From Mesostigma viride (taxonomy: Eukaryota; Streptophyta; Mesostigmatophyceae; Mesostigmatales; Mesostigmataceae): 64,000 nt of DNA. Made by a program: the position numbers and the translations under genes. Location: the NCBI GenBank assembly GCA_009746045.1, contig RPFO01000365.1, positions 17,090 to 81,089 of the forward strand. The letters are read 5' to 3'. Under the pieces are notes generated by a model. That model did not search any database. It saw only the letters and a list, made by a program, of their open reading frames with translations, and was not told the origin of the DNA. This document shows positions 31,516 to 42,171 of the stretch, piece by piece (positions within the stretch are counted from its first letter, which is position 1; each line of letters opens with the position of its first letter).

Positions 31516-31883
31516 TAAATGGCATTAGCGGAAGACAATAATGACTATCCACAACTTGTGCACGGTATACAATGGCATCAGGCCATGCCTTGGCTGGACC
31601 CCAAGTCCAGACTTACCACCAGCTGGTAATGTTACGCTAGGTGGAACCTTGTATTATGGCAGGACCTTGAAGACATTGATGATGATACTGCCTTTGAATA
31701 CTCTGTGTTTTTCTGATGTGAGCCAATGATGCTATGTGTTTTATCATGGTGGGCCGCACCTTGTCTTTTACACTTACACTTATGGTTCTCTGAATAAATT
31801 ATTTTAATATCATATGTATGTGCATAATAAATTGTTAGAGACTGTCTACATCAAATCCTGCATTTTGAGATCCATACCCAAGA

Positions 31884-32600
31884 CGGTAACTAGTTATGGG
31901 TTTGGTTACTGGGCCATAACCATGGCAGTAACCAGGCCTGTTTACGGGGCAATAACTAGTAGTGGTTACTGGCCTGGTTACGGGCCAGTAACCAGGCCTG
32001 TAACCTGCCCCAGTACATAATACCGGACCAGTAACCATGGCAATAACCAGGACCGTTTACGGCGCCGTAACTAGTAATGGTTACTGGCCAGGTTACGGGC
32101 CCGTAACCAGGACAGTAGCCATGCCAGAGACTGGCCCGTAACCTATGCTGATGCCAAATACCGGACCCGTAACCATGCCAGTAACCATGCCCGTTTACGG
32201 GTCAGTTACTTGTACAGGTTACGGGCCAGTTACCGGTCCCGTAACCAGGCCAGTAACCCATCCCGGTTATCAGAACTGGTCCCGTAACCATGCCGGTAAC
32301 CCATCCCGGTTTTCAGAACTGGTCCCGTAACCATGTCAGTTTACCGCCCGGTAACTTCTACTTGGGCCGTAACCATGCCCGTAACCCAGTAAGGTTACGG
32401 GCATGGTTACGGCTCCGGTAAAAGTTAACGCCCAGTAAACGTTCCGGTAACTATTACCGCCCGGTAACCATTACCGGCCGGTATTTAGTCTGTCGCGTTT
32501 AAGGTTACCGGCCGGTAACCTGGCCGGTAACCTTAAACGTACATGGTTACCGGCCGGTAACCGCCCCGGTAACCTCAACCGGGGCGTTTACGCCCCGTAA
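31884..32600. repeat. Degenerate GTAACC/GGTTAC palindromic repeat array
   Basis: About 700 bp made of short blocks of GTAACC or GTTACGG alternating with GGCC, CAGGCC or ATGCC, in both orientations. This gives many local palindromes such as GGTTACCGGCCGGTAACC (near 32500 and 32545). There is no coding potential. It ends just left of the hAT-like element. Confidence 0.85.
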
Positions 32601-32617
32601 AATTAACTCCTAGTGTA

Positions 32618-32625
32618 GCAGCAAA
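32618..32625. other. 8-bp target-site duplication GCAGCAAA, left copy
   Basis: Identical to 36265-36272 immediately after the right end of the element. Confidence 0.88.
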
Positions 32626-32775
32626 CAGTGTTCCATTATACGGCGTATTATACGGTATAATACGGTATAATACGCGTTATACAAGGTCGAGCGTACAATT
32701 TTTATCCGTTTTATACGATTTGCGTATTTTTACGTATGATACGGCGAATAACACGTATAAGCGCGCGTATAATGG

Positions 32776-33954
32776 GGTTTTCGCGCTCATCCGAGGTCCG
32801 GCAGCCAAATTTTTCGTGCGGGAACCAAGGCGGGAATGCAAGGGAACTTAGAAACACTACGGAAGCCATCCACTGGTTGACATTTGGCGACCGTGAGACA
32901 CAAGGATCTTACAAGCAAGCTACACTGTAGCATGGCAAGTTGGCAACCCAAGTTGGCAACCCTCCATGCTGTTTAGGTCTCTGCCCTTGCCTCTCGGGCA
33001 GCCATGCACCGAATATTGAAGTCATACAGAAAACTGACTGGTACGAGAGCATGGCCGCTTTACATTTTCAATCTGTAGGCATGATCCTTAGGTCTTGAAA
33101 AGCTTATATCCTTGGCCAGGCAACGTTTGGATGTGCGCAGATATGTCTCGACCTTCTGCTCGATGCGGCAACCTCGTTTCAGCAACCACTGAGGTGGCGA
33201 CCGTGCATGTGCCAACTGCATGTTGATAGGCGGGAAATGCCCCTACATTTGAACGCGGATAGATGTTTCACGTTATTCCTTACATGATTTATAAGCGACG
33301 ACGGCCAGGAAAGGCTCGCAGCTACGTCCATCAGGTGGGCATGCTGGCTCCGTCAAGAAAGGTAATATGCGGTTTTGATCTGGTACGTGCTATCCTGTTC
33401 ACGTGTTCATTGTACTGTATCAAGTAGTTGGGTGGATTGTAAGATAATCGTAGACCTGTAATGGAGGTTTTCTGCTTGTCTTTTGGTTGCTTTACTGCCT
33501 CTACGCATTATTGGCTCGTGATGGTTGGGGAATACCGCTACGACATGCAGATTTTGGACCAGATTTGTCTGCTATTAGCTTTAATGCTTCATCGAAAGCA
33601 GTGACGTAGTGCTTGGCATTGTTTGTAAATATGATGAGCTTGATAACGCGATGTTTTTTCTTGCTAAAAACATCTCGAAACAAGTGGTTTTTTGGCCAGA
33701 TCTAGCCACTATTTCTTGTTTTGCTCGCCAAAGTCAGCCTTCTTCTTGTGTGCTCCTCATGCATACAAGAAACGTGGAGATGCCCAGGACCTGCTTGCAT
33801 GGAAGCATAGCCATCTTACTTCTTTTGCTTTTTTCATCTTTCCATTTCATTTGGCGTTGTTTTTTAGGGTATAATGCATAGGTAATCTAGCTCCTCGTGA
33901 ACCCCGGTTTACACGTCCAGTGTTCCCAAGCACTGCGCCTGAGCAGTGGCAACC
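32776..33954. other. hAT-like element interior, left part
   Basis: About 1.2 kb without a recognisable gene. Short open frames around 33600-33880 have no family features. Confidence 0.5.
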
Positions 33955-34061
33955 CATGTATCATGTATCATGTATCATGTATCATGTATCATGTATCATG
34001 TATCATGTATCATGTATCATGTATCATGTATCATGTATCATGTATCATGTATCATGTATCA
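33955..34061. repeat. ATGTATC heptanucleotide repeat (about 15 copies)
   Basis: A perfect run of ATGTATC, ending in CAGGTCATGG. The MYHVSCI-type peptide frames across it are artefacts. Confidence 0.95.
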
Positions 34062-34979
34062 GGTCATGGAGATTCATTGTCAATTGGCAAATGCCTATGT
34101 CCAAAAAAATGGCTGACGGCGGTATGGCTGACGGCGGAGCTCAGATCTTTTGCGTCTGAGCCCCAAATTCGGTCAGACCATTTGCATTCGATGCGCTTTT
34201 TTCAGACGCACACGCCAGTATAATCGGTTACGGCTGAAACGCAGTATTGCCAAAGTTACGCACGTGACCAGCTATGACGACTACCAAAGCAAAACGAGGG
34301 CTGGAAAAGGAGCTGGCACAGCTTCCCAGCGCCCAGCCCAACCCTCTCGCCCTCGCCATTGTTCAGCCGCCAGGCTTACCCGCCAAACCCTCGCCCAGCG
34401 CCTCGCCTGAACCCAAGAAACCATGCCACGATCGCCACAAATGGATCGAGCCAATACTTGCCCGGCGACGGAATGTTCTCCCTCGTCGAGTGGCAGAGAC
34501 TGTCGCCGCAGGAATGCGTCGAGGTTCTCGAGTTCCTCGTACAGGAACGGAAGCTCTTCGTGACCCCGAAGGGGGGGGCGGCTATCGACTACCGCGACAC
34601 GTCCTGGCTCTACACCTTTGACGAACCAAGCCAACGCCTGTTTATCTTGACCAGCCACTACCAGCGCAGCGTCGGCGACATCACCAGAGCGATCAACGCC
34701 AGCCTCGCACAGCCGGCTGCCCCATCGGCTCCCTCCCTCTGCAAGGATGACATCCGCGCAGTGCTGGAGGAGCACGTGACCTAGCTGGCCGCTGGCCGAG
34801 AAGCTGACATCGCTGAACACCACGCTCAACACGGTGGAAGCCCGGGTCTCCAACGTGGAAACCAAGGTCGTCCACAAGCTACAACCCCAGTTCACGGCGC
34901 TACACACCGCGGCGCAGGCTTCGGAAACGCATGCTGCACTTGTCTCTCGCCTTAACCAGGTGGAGGGCTGAAGTGTGGC

Positions 34980-35645
34980 GTGCTCCTGAAGAAGCTTGAG
35001 GCCATCACCGCCCACACCGAGGCCCTGGCCACACAGGTCCCCAAGATAGCGGAGCAGACGGCCACCATTGCATCCCAGCCACCCCGGCAGGATGCTGGCG
35101 ACCTCCCGCCGCTCTCCTACGCGGACCTGCTGCGGTCAGCGACCGCCTCCACCACCGACGCCATCGCCACAAAGCTCCAAGAGCTGGAGGACCACCGCCA
35201 GGCCCAGCAACGGGAGGTCACCGACCGCGCTCGCCGCGAGTGCCGAGTGGTGCTACGTCGCTTCCCCCAGAAGCCAGGTGAGACGTCAACCTCTCTTGCT
35301 GACGAGCTCAAGAACCAGCTTCTTACCCTCATGGGCCTGGTAGGTGAGGTAGAACTGCGTGGGTGCCACCGCCTTCCCCACTCACGGGACAAGGCGGCTC
35401 CCCCACCAGTCCTGCTCACCTTCCCCTCCCCTGAGGATAAGCAGCGGTTCCTCTCTCGCCGCAAGCGGTTGCACGACCTCACCTGGACGCTGGATGACGA
35501 CCTCACCCCCGCTCAGCAACAGCAGCGACGCGACCTGTGGCCGGAATACCTCCGCCATAAGCAGGACCCCCAGAAGCCCAAGGTGTACTGGAGGGGCGGG
35601 GACCTGATGATCAACCACAAGATGTGGACGCCCCCAGCGGGCTAG
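34980..35645 (+). pseudogene. L1 ORF1p-like C-terminal coding segment, copy 1 (about 221 aa)
   Basis: The longest intact piece of ORF1. The first codon of this frame is GTG, so it is a continuation of an upstream frame lost by small indels, not an independent start. It shows LEAITAHTEALATQVPKI (coiled coil), the RRM-like beta strands CRVVLRR and VELRGCHRL, and the basic CTD with a WTLDDDLTPAQ segment and a final YWRGGDLMINH. These follow the Transposase_22/L1 ORF1p layout. Copy 2 (42.6-43.4 kb) preserves the same order with many small insertions. Confidence 0.65.
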
Positions 35646-36039
35646 AATAGCAATAGCCCTAGCTTGTAACCGTTGGCGTCACTGCCGCTAAGGCAGCCAT
35701 GCCTAGAATGTTGCCTAGCTGTGCCAACACACCTAGTCACGTGCCGCCAACGCACGGTACACAACCAGCCATAGCCTTAGCCTAGTCCTAGTACAGCCAT
35801 GCTACGCCCTGGCTATGTTCAGATTACTTGCCCACGCTCCTTGCTATGATATGCTCACATGGGTCTTATTGCACCCACAGATTGCCGGATCGTTAGCCTG
35901 TCCTTTTAGCCGCGCCCGATTGCAGCTGTGGCATGCCTTTGGCATGAAGGAGACTGGGGGTCTCTGCCCTTTCTCCTGTAGTGCACACACAGGGATTAAA
36001 AGCACTTCGGTGCTCCGTGACTCCCCAACGGGAGCACGA

Positions 36040-36062
36040 GTTTAATTAATTAATTAATTAAT
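36040..36062 (+). repeat. (TTAA)n tail of LINE-like copy 1
   Basis: GTTTAATTAATTAATTAATT follows the hairpin GTGCTCC...GGGAGCACGA, the same arrangement as in the copies ending at 23862 and 43836. Confidence 0.85.
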
Positions 36063-36264
36063 GTATCATGTGCATGTAATTTAGTGTCAGAAACCTGAAA
36101 CATGTGGACTGCTTGAAATGATATCAAAATGCATGAAACAACCCCAAAAACGATGAAATCGAGTATTCGCGTATAATTTCCGGATAATACCGTATTATAC
36201 CGTATTATCCATTATACGGACCCCGCGCATATTATGACCGCGTATTGCGTATAATGGAACACTG

Positions 36265-36272
36265 GCAGCAAA
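36265..36272. other. 8-bp target-site duplication GCAGCAAA, right copy
   Basis: Direct repeat of 32618-32625 flanking the hAT-like element. Confidence 0.88.
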
Positions 36273-36559
36273 GCCGCCGGCGACCAGTGGCCCGACTATA
36301 CATCCCATCCGCCACAAGGCAGCCGGTAGCCCTGAGAATTAAGCCCTAAGTGTACTGCATGCATGGCGGAGCGGGGACGTACCTTTATGTCAACAACAAA
36401 CTGTCGGGAAGCCGCCCGGCCCGGCCGCTGGGCTCCGCCGCCCCCCGGGATCACAGAGATGCTCAGTTGTCTAGATGGGGGCACTTGCATGGGATGGGAT
36501 AGCTAGCTTAGGCATTATTATAGCACTCGTAATGATATTAGTATAGTTCAGCGTTGTAG
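36273..36559. other. Short non-coding spacer
   Basis: Nothing recognised between the hAT-like element and the LINE 5' region. Confidence 0.4.
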
Positions 36560-39500
36560 AATTACCTTCAACTAGCTCTGGCTCCTGCATGCTTGTTGCC
36601 GGCCAGTATATCAGCATTTGCGCTTTTGCAAACGCTTTGAGCCTACCTTTCTTACAGCATAAGCTATGCGTCAGGCCTTCAGCCTAGCTACTACCTATAT
36701 GCGGTATTGCATGACAGGTTGTATTGCACGGCCGCCACAGTGTTGCGCCCCGGTATACCACTGTTGTGGATAGACTGCACTCATACTGTGGCATGCCTAC
36801 TTGTTGTTGGCAGTACTGTTCTAGGGTGCCCTCCGGCCTAGTCCCTCCTTCTCGTTGTGTATATATAGGGGTCCCCTGCCGGGTCCCCTGCTCGCTGGGT
36901 CCCCTGCCGGGTCCCCACCGGGCCCCGGGGCCAGCTGCCTCCCCGACCCCTCGGCCGCAGCCCCCGGCCTCGTTGCCGGGGCCCAGTGGGGTGGTCGCGG
37001 GCGCGCTGGCGTGTCCCCCGGGGAGGGGCGCCGGCGTTCTCGATCCCCCTCCGCTGGGGGTCTCCCCGGTGGGCACTGCCTCCTCCGTGGCCCCGGCGGG
37101 CAGGCCGGGCGCTGGTCGGGTCGTGGTGCGCGCGCCTGCCGGCCCGGCTGGGGAGACGCCGCAGGCCCCACGTCCTGCCTTTGCTGGCGCCGCTCCCCGC
37201 CACTCAGCGCCCGCCGACGGCCTTCACCGGTGTGCCGTGCTGCTTCCCACGGGGTCCCCGTGTGCTGGTGTGTTCCACAACCGTAACCTCCTCTGCCAGC
37301 ACCTTCGCGCTGTGCACCCCGATCTCGGCGCGGCGGATCTGCAGGCCATGAGCTGTTACCGGTGCCCGGAAGCTCACTGCCAGCGGGTGTACTCCATTCA
37401 CGGGCGCGCTCAGCACGCGCGCGCCTGTGTTGCTCAACGGCCCCTCAACCGGCCAGCAGTCCCGGCCCCCTCCCCCCCTCCCGCCTCGGCTCCCACCGGC
37501 TCCCAGCCCCCGCCGCCCGACTACTCGGCCAGTTGGCGTTGGCTTGACACGGTTCCCTGGGATGCATGCGCCATCAACCCGACGTCTACCCTGACCGACC
37601 TCCCCCACCGCGCGCGTAGCCTTTTCGCGCAATGTGCAATCGTTTCTCTCCGGCGCATGCACGCCGCTCCGGACGACCCGCTGGGCTTTAAACTGCACAT
37701 GGTGACCCCCCGCCTGCTCCTCACCCCTCTCGGGCGTGGTGTGCGCGGCCTCCAGGGTGCGGTTATTGCCCGTTGCCGACGCTTTCTGCAGGGGGACTGG
37801 GAGGGGCTGTTTGGCGTGCCGCCCCCGCGCACGGCCCGGCTGTCGGGGGAGGTCAACTTCGAGCGGGTGGCCGCCGACGTCATCCGCCTCGTCCGCGAGG
37901 GGCAGCTCAGCCGGGCCATGACCCGCTTGGAAATGGCCAAGCTGGCCCCCGCCAATGCGGCTACCCTGGCGGCCTTGGAGGCTCTTCACCCTGCGGAGCC
38001 CGGATTCCAGCTGCCCGTGCCGGACCCCCTGCCGGCCCCCCTCCGGCTGGACCGCGACTGCTTCCTGGAGGTGATGCGTGCGGTCCCGCGGGCTTCCTCT
38101 ACCGGGCCGTCGGGCTGGCGCTACGAGCACTTGGAGGTCCTGGTGGGGCATGGGGGCGAGGACATTCTCTTTGACACCCTCATTGACCTGGCGGCTGGTC
38201 GCGTTCCTCCCGCTGCGCGCGAGTGGTTAGCGGGCGCTCGCCTCCTCGCTCTGCTCAAGGGTGTCTTGCCCCCCCCGAGGGCAAGGTGCGCCCGATCGCC
38301 TGCGGTGAGGTGCTCCGCAAGCTCGTGGGCAAAGTGATCTGCCGCCAAAAGGCGCCCGAGCTCCGTGCCTTTTTCTGCCCGCCCCTCGCAGCGGGTGAGA
38401 CCTCGGTGGCGGCCCAGCTGGGGGTGACGACTCCAGGCGGGGCGGATATCCTCATCCATTCGGTGCAGGCCTACCTCGAGGCCCACCCCACCCACGCTGT
38501 CGTCAAGGTCGACTGCCACAACGCGTTCAACAGTCTGTCCCGCGCCAGCATGTTTGCGGCCGTCATGGAGTCCTTCGAGGACTTGTACGCTTGGACAGCC
38601 GTGTGCTACGGCCAGCCCGGCCAACTGGTTCACATCATGGAGGACGGCACTCGCGGCGGCCTGCTGTCGCGGTCGGGCACCCAGCAAGGGGACCCCCTGG
38701 GACCCCTGTACTTTGCCGCCCCCCTCCAGGGTTGCCTCCAAGCGGTCCATGCTGCCCACCCGGCGGTCGCTATTCAGGCCTACTTGGATGATATCTACCT
38801 TCTGGGCCCTGTGCCGGACACCACCGCGGCTCTGCTGGCACTGCAGACCGCGGTGGCCGACATCAACCTCCAGTTGACCCTGGCCAAGTGCGCGGTGTAC
38901 TCGCCCCAAGGTGATTGCTCCGGCTTTCCGCCCCAGCTCTTGGGCCGGGACGAGCGCCTCCATGGGTTGGATGTCCTCGGCGTTCCGGTTGGCGACCCCG
39001 CGTTTGTCATCGATGCTCTGCGGGCCGCCCTCGAGGCACGCACTGAGGTACTGCCCTTGATTGCGCGCCTTCATGATTCGCAGACCAAGGGTCTGCTTCT
39101 GTGGTTTTGCGCTCACCCTCGCGTCGTTCACTGGCTCCGGGGCGCTCTTCCGGCTCAGGTCCGGCTGGCCGCCGAGGGCCACGACGAACGCATCCAGTCG
39201 GCCTTGGCGCAGCTGGTCCCGGGCCCCGACCTCCCGCCACATGCTATTCGCATTGCCTCCCTGCCTGCACGGATGGGTGGCTGCGGTCTGACTCGTGCCG
39301 CCCGGCTGGCCCCAGCAGCATTTTTGGGCTCCGTCGCTCAGTCGTGGGCGGAAAGCTGCCGGCTCCTGCCCCTTTTGGCAACGGCAGCGCCTGACCTCCT
39401 GGACCCCAGCAGCCCTTTGCCCTTCGTCACCGCCATCCAGGAGGCCTATGCTGAGATCCAGCAGGCCTGTTCTCCCGTCCGTGCCGCTCAGGCGGTACAG

Positions 39501-40650
39501 CGCCACCTCCCTCGCGGCACTCCCTCGGTCGCCTCCGTTCAATCTCCCGCCGCATTCCCTGCTCGCGTCATCGATAAACACCAGAAAACCTACGCGGGTA
39601 TTCTGCACACGGCTGATTGGATTGCTCTTTTCGCGGACCTCAACGCCCAGGGACGTGCGTGGCTGTTCTCGCTTTCCTTGCGGAGTGTGGGCTCGGCGTA
39701 CCTTCGTGCTCTTCCCATGGCCCCCCCATTCGCCTTGGCTCCCAGCCACTACTCGGTGGCGCTCCGGCACCAGCTATTTGCCCCGCAGCCTCTTGTTCCG
39801 GCCGGGCGGCCTTGTGGTAGCTGTGGGCAGCCGCTGGATCCCACGGGGACTCACTACCTTGCCTGCATGGGGGGCCAACAGAATCAGAATTGGTATTTGT
39901 ATTTGCACACTGTCCTCCTGACGGTGGTGCTCGCCATGATTCGGTCGGTTTTCCCCCACGCGAACATCCGGTCCGAGGATGCGGATGGCGCTGCCTTCTA
40001 TTCCCCCAACCACCGGCCTGACATCGTGGTGCTGGACTTTGAGGGGGGTGGCCGGCATCTGCTTATTGACGTTTCGGTGGCGCGGCCCTTGGCTCTTAGC
40101 CACGTGGCTGGGGCCTCCCTCACGGCAGGTTACACGGCGGACCGGGCGGAGCGGGCCAAGCTCCTGGCCTACGGCGACGTCGGGCACCATCGTGTGGTGC
40201 CCTTTGTCCTGGAGGAGTTTGGGGCCATGGGGCCCCTGACCTCCGCCTTCTTCAAGGAGTGTTGCCGGCTCCGGGAGGACCGGCTGGACCTGGAGGGCCA
40301 GCGGGCCTCATGGTCGGCGCGGACCTGGACGTCATATTGGCGTCAGCGCTTGTCGGTGGCGCTGACTCGGGCCATGGCTGACATCATGCTCCGCCGTACG
40401 CGGGCTGATTTTGCGGTGCAGCAGGGCTATTAGGTTCCTCCCGTTAGGAGTTTCCATTGGTCTTATCGTAGTATAGAGATTTGACATGGCTCTGTATATA
40501 GGTTTATAGCTGGGCGTTTGCTTTGGTTTGAGTGATTTCACTCTGCTGTAAGTAATTATATTATTATAATATATATAGGGGTTGAAGGTTCCTTTACTCT
40601 GCATGTACTTGCACCCACGTGATGCAGTTACGTGTTAATTAATTAATTAA
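36560..40650 (+). mobile_element. R2-like LINE with restriction-like endonuclease, about 4.1 kb
   Basis: The 5' leader (from about 36560) is shared with the short derivative at 41555-41920. One long ORF encodes zinc fingers, RT and a C-terminal restriction-like endonuclease. The 3' end has TATATAGGGGTTGAAGG, CTTTACTCTG, a small hairpin (CACGT...ACGTG) and a TTAATTAATTAATTAA tail at about 40636. This architecture (single ORF, RLE after RT) is that of R2/NeSL/CRE-type LINEs. The exact 5' end and target site are not determined. Confidence 0.75.
36793..40433 (+). CDS. LINE protein: zinc fingers, reverse transcriptase, restriction-like endonuclease (one frameshift)
   Basis: Likely ATG at 36793 (MPTCCWQYC); the frame is also open upstream to 36724. 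Zinc-finger-like motifs occur near 37230-37320 (CAGVFHNRNLLCQHLRAVH) and 37350-37430 (CYRCPEAHCQRVYSIHG). RT motifs: SSTGPSGWRYEHL, GKVRPIACGEVLRKL, VVKVDCHNAFNSL, GTQQGDPLGPLYF and AYLDDIYLLG. The C-terminal RLE has CGSCGQPLDPTGTHYLAC followed by RPDIVVLDF and HLLIDVSVA (PD-D type). The frame moves from 1 to 3 inside a run of eight C at 38269-38276; one more C would make the ORF continuous, so this is a simple indel or a base-calling error. The enzyme nicks target DNA and primes reverse transcription there. Confidence 0.85.
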
Positions 40651-41554
40651 TACTGCATGCGTGCATGCAGTTGGAATGATTATTTCAAAAATTCTTATTG
40701 TATTATAGCCGGCATGCACTGGCTATATCAGGGAGTCGAGCAGCGCCTACGCAAGTAGCATATCAACCTATATACTACTATTTAATTGTAAAACGCAGCC
40801 GTGGCACAATTAATTTAGCAAACACACTTGCGTACGGCTTTCGGCTTCAGCCACTCAGTGGCGCGACTTACATTCCGCTTGACGAATGAGCTGCCCGTAA
40901 TTTCATTGCGATCCCAAACAAAAAATAAATGTCAAACCACAGCGTCCCGATATTATCAGTTTTTTTGTGCATTACACTAGCTTCCAGCTATAGGTGAGTC
41001 ATTTGGCAGAGGTCCGTGCGTACGTGTAGCTGGATTGTGGCAGGAGCCAAACGATCTGCGATGTCCTGTGTTCGCGAGCTCCAGATATAACCGTCGCCAA
41101 ATTTTTGTGCTGTTCGACCAAACTTTCCATTGAGGAACCCATTACAAATGCGCTGGCAGCTCACATATGGACTTTCATCTGCTCCACCGCCTGTAAGCGG
41201 GCATGTTCCCTGCATGCTTTCTGCGGGGTTGGCGAGTTCACTCCGGATCAGTGATCCCCGCGCACATCGCGCTCCCGTGCATGCAGGCGCACAAGTCAAT
41301 CTGGATCGAGCTGAACTCCACGAGTCATAGTTCGCGAGCTCCACTGCGCGGCTGCGCAATTCGTCCCTAGCTGCGTACATAGCCATGTGTACATTGTTCA
41401 ACTTCAAAACAAAAGGTCGTTACTACTTAGATTTCACTGATGCACCAACACACACTTCACTTCTGTCTCAAAAAAGAACATATAAGCTTCGAATCTTGCT
41501 AGACTGCACATTTTGCTCGTTTCTTTTTATTTATTAGAACCCTTTTGCCCTTTA
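40651..41554. other. Region with only a weak ORF
   Basis: No recognised gene. A minus-strand ORF (40988-41407) is listed separately with low confidence. AT-rich, with several TGCATGCA-type palindromes near 40650-40680. Confidence 0.4.
40988..41407 (-). CDS. Hypothetical ORF, 139 aa, unsupported by homology
   Basis: ATG at 41407 (MKLNNVHMAMYAARDEL). Composition is protein-like, with four cysteines in the middle (TCAPACTGARC) and an Arg-rich first half, but I recognise no domain. There is no clear neighbouring exon or promoter. It may be a chance frame or a remnant of a mobile element. Confidence 0.25.
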   Translation of the reverse strand: MKLNNVHMAMYAARDELRSRAVELANYDSWSSARSRLTCAPACTGARCARGSLIRSELANPAESMQGTCPLTGGGADESPYVSCQRICNGFLNGKFGRTAQKFGDGYIWSSRTQDIADRLAPATIQLHVRTDLCQMTHL

Positions 41555-41920
41555 TTAATTAACCCTTCAATTAGCTCTGGCACCTTGTGGCCATGAGCTT
41601 GCGCCTTATATAGTAGCCGACGTCTTGAGCCCACCTCACCTTTAGCTATAATATGCGTCAGCCTACCTATGGTATTGCACTAGTTGTCTTGCACCCACAG
41701 TGTTGCGCCCCGGCCGGCACCATGCTGTGCATGGACTGAGAGCGCTCTGTGCGGCCTGCCCACTAATTGCGGCAACTGGTGAGAGAAGCTAGGGCGCCCT
41801 CCCTCCTTCTCGATCGTTGTGTATATATAGGGTTGATTGAAGGATCCTTTACTCTGTATTGGTTGGCACCCCGTACGTGACGCAGTCACGTGCCCTTTTT
41901 TTTTATTAATTAACCCTTTT
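41555..41920 (+). mobile_element. Internally deleted derivative of the R2-like LINE (about 365 bp)
   Basis: The left part matches the LINE 5' region (CAGTGTTGCGCCCCGG as at 36740; CTCCTTCTCG...TTGTGTATATATAGGG as at 36846-36870). It then jumps to the LINE 3' region (TTGAAGGATCCTTTACTCTG as at 40583-40602, a CGTGAC/GTCACG hairpin, T-rich stretch, TTAATTAA). The joint lies in TATATATAGGG, a sequence present at both ends of the full-length element's ORF region, so about 3.7 kb is missing. It has no ORF. Confidence 0.75.
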
Positions 41921-42128
41921 GCCGAACGTCCATGATTGTGCTCGAACCCCTAACTAACTAAAGCTAGGGCGCGCTCGACTTGGCGGGGCTAGCACCACCT
42001 GCATGGCACTCGGCGGCGGTACGTGGTGTCACCTAGGCTCCCGATAGCCGGGGCTGATGATAATCCTGATAGCCGGGGCTGACCGGCCGGGGACCGGCCA
42101 CAAAAAAGTAAAAGCTCTAATGTCGCGG

Positions 42129-42166
42129 GCGAATTAAGCCCGCAAAACTCAGTTGTACGGTATGCT
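42129..42166 (+). repeat. 38-bp inverted repeat, left arm, flanking LINE-like copy 2
   Basis: GCGAATTAAGCCCGCAAAAC followed by TCAGTTGTACGGTATGCT. Its reverse complement lies at 43909-43946 with one mismatch. Confidence 0.85.
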
Positions 42167-42171
42167 AATGG

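Larger units (their letters stand above)
34274..36062 (+). mobile_element. ORF1-only LINE-like element, copy 1 (nested in the hAT-like element)
   Basis: Starts near ATG 34274 (MTTTKAKRGLEKELAQL). The ORF1 frame changes near 34440, meets a stop at 34782-34784, and resumes to give an L1 ORF1p-like C-terminal half ending at 35645. That half has a coiled-coil stretch (LAEKLTSLNTTLNTVEARVS), an RRM-like segment with CRVVLRRFPQK and GEVELRGCHRLPHS, and a C-terminal domain with LTFPSPEDKQRFLSRRKRL. The 3' region ends in a hairpin (GTGCTCC...GGGAGCAC) and a TTAA-repeat tail. No endonuclease or RT ORF follows, and copy 2 is the same, so the family seems to carry ORF1 only, like mammalian HAL1. ORF1p would bind RNA as a trimer. 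Confidence 0.7.
32626..36264. mobile_element. hAT-like DNA element, 3,639 bp, no transposase
   Basis: The left end CAGTGTTCCATTATACG and the right end in inverted orientation match over 17 bp. The element is flanked by the 8-bp repeat GCAGCAAA; 8-bp TSDs and CAGTG/CAGGG ends are typical of the hAT superfamily. Behind each tip lies an AT-rich zone of ATACGGTATAATACGG-type subterminal repeats (32640-32775 and 36165-36250). No BED finger or hATC dimerisation ORF is visible, so it would depend on a transposase elsewhere. The interior holds a 7-bp minisatellite and a nested ORF1-only LINE-like element. Confidence 0.82.

Noticed and set aside
38121-39770. Minus-strand ORF of 549 aa
   Set aside because: Antisense to the RT domain of the R2-like LINE; long only because of high GC content, with no domain of its own.
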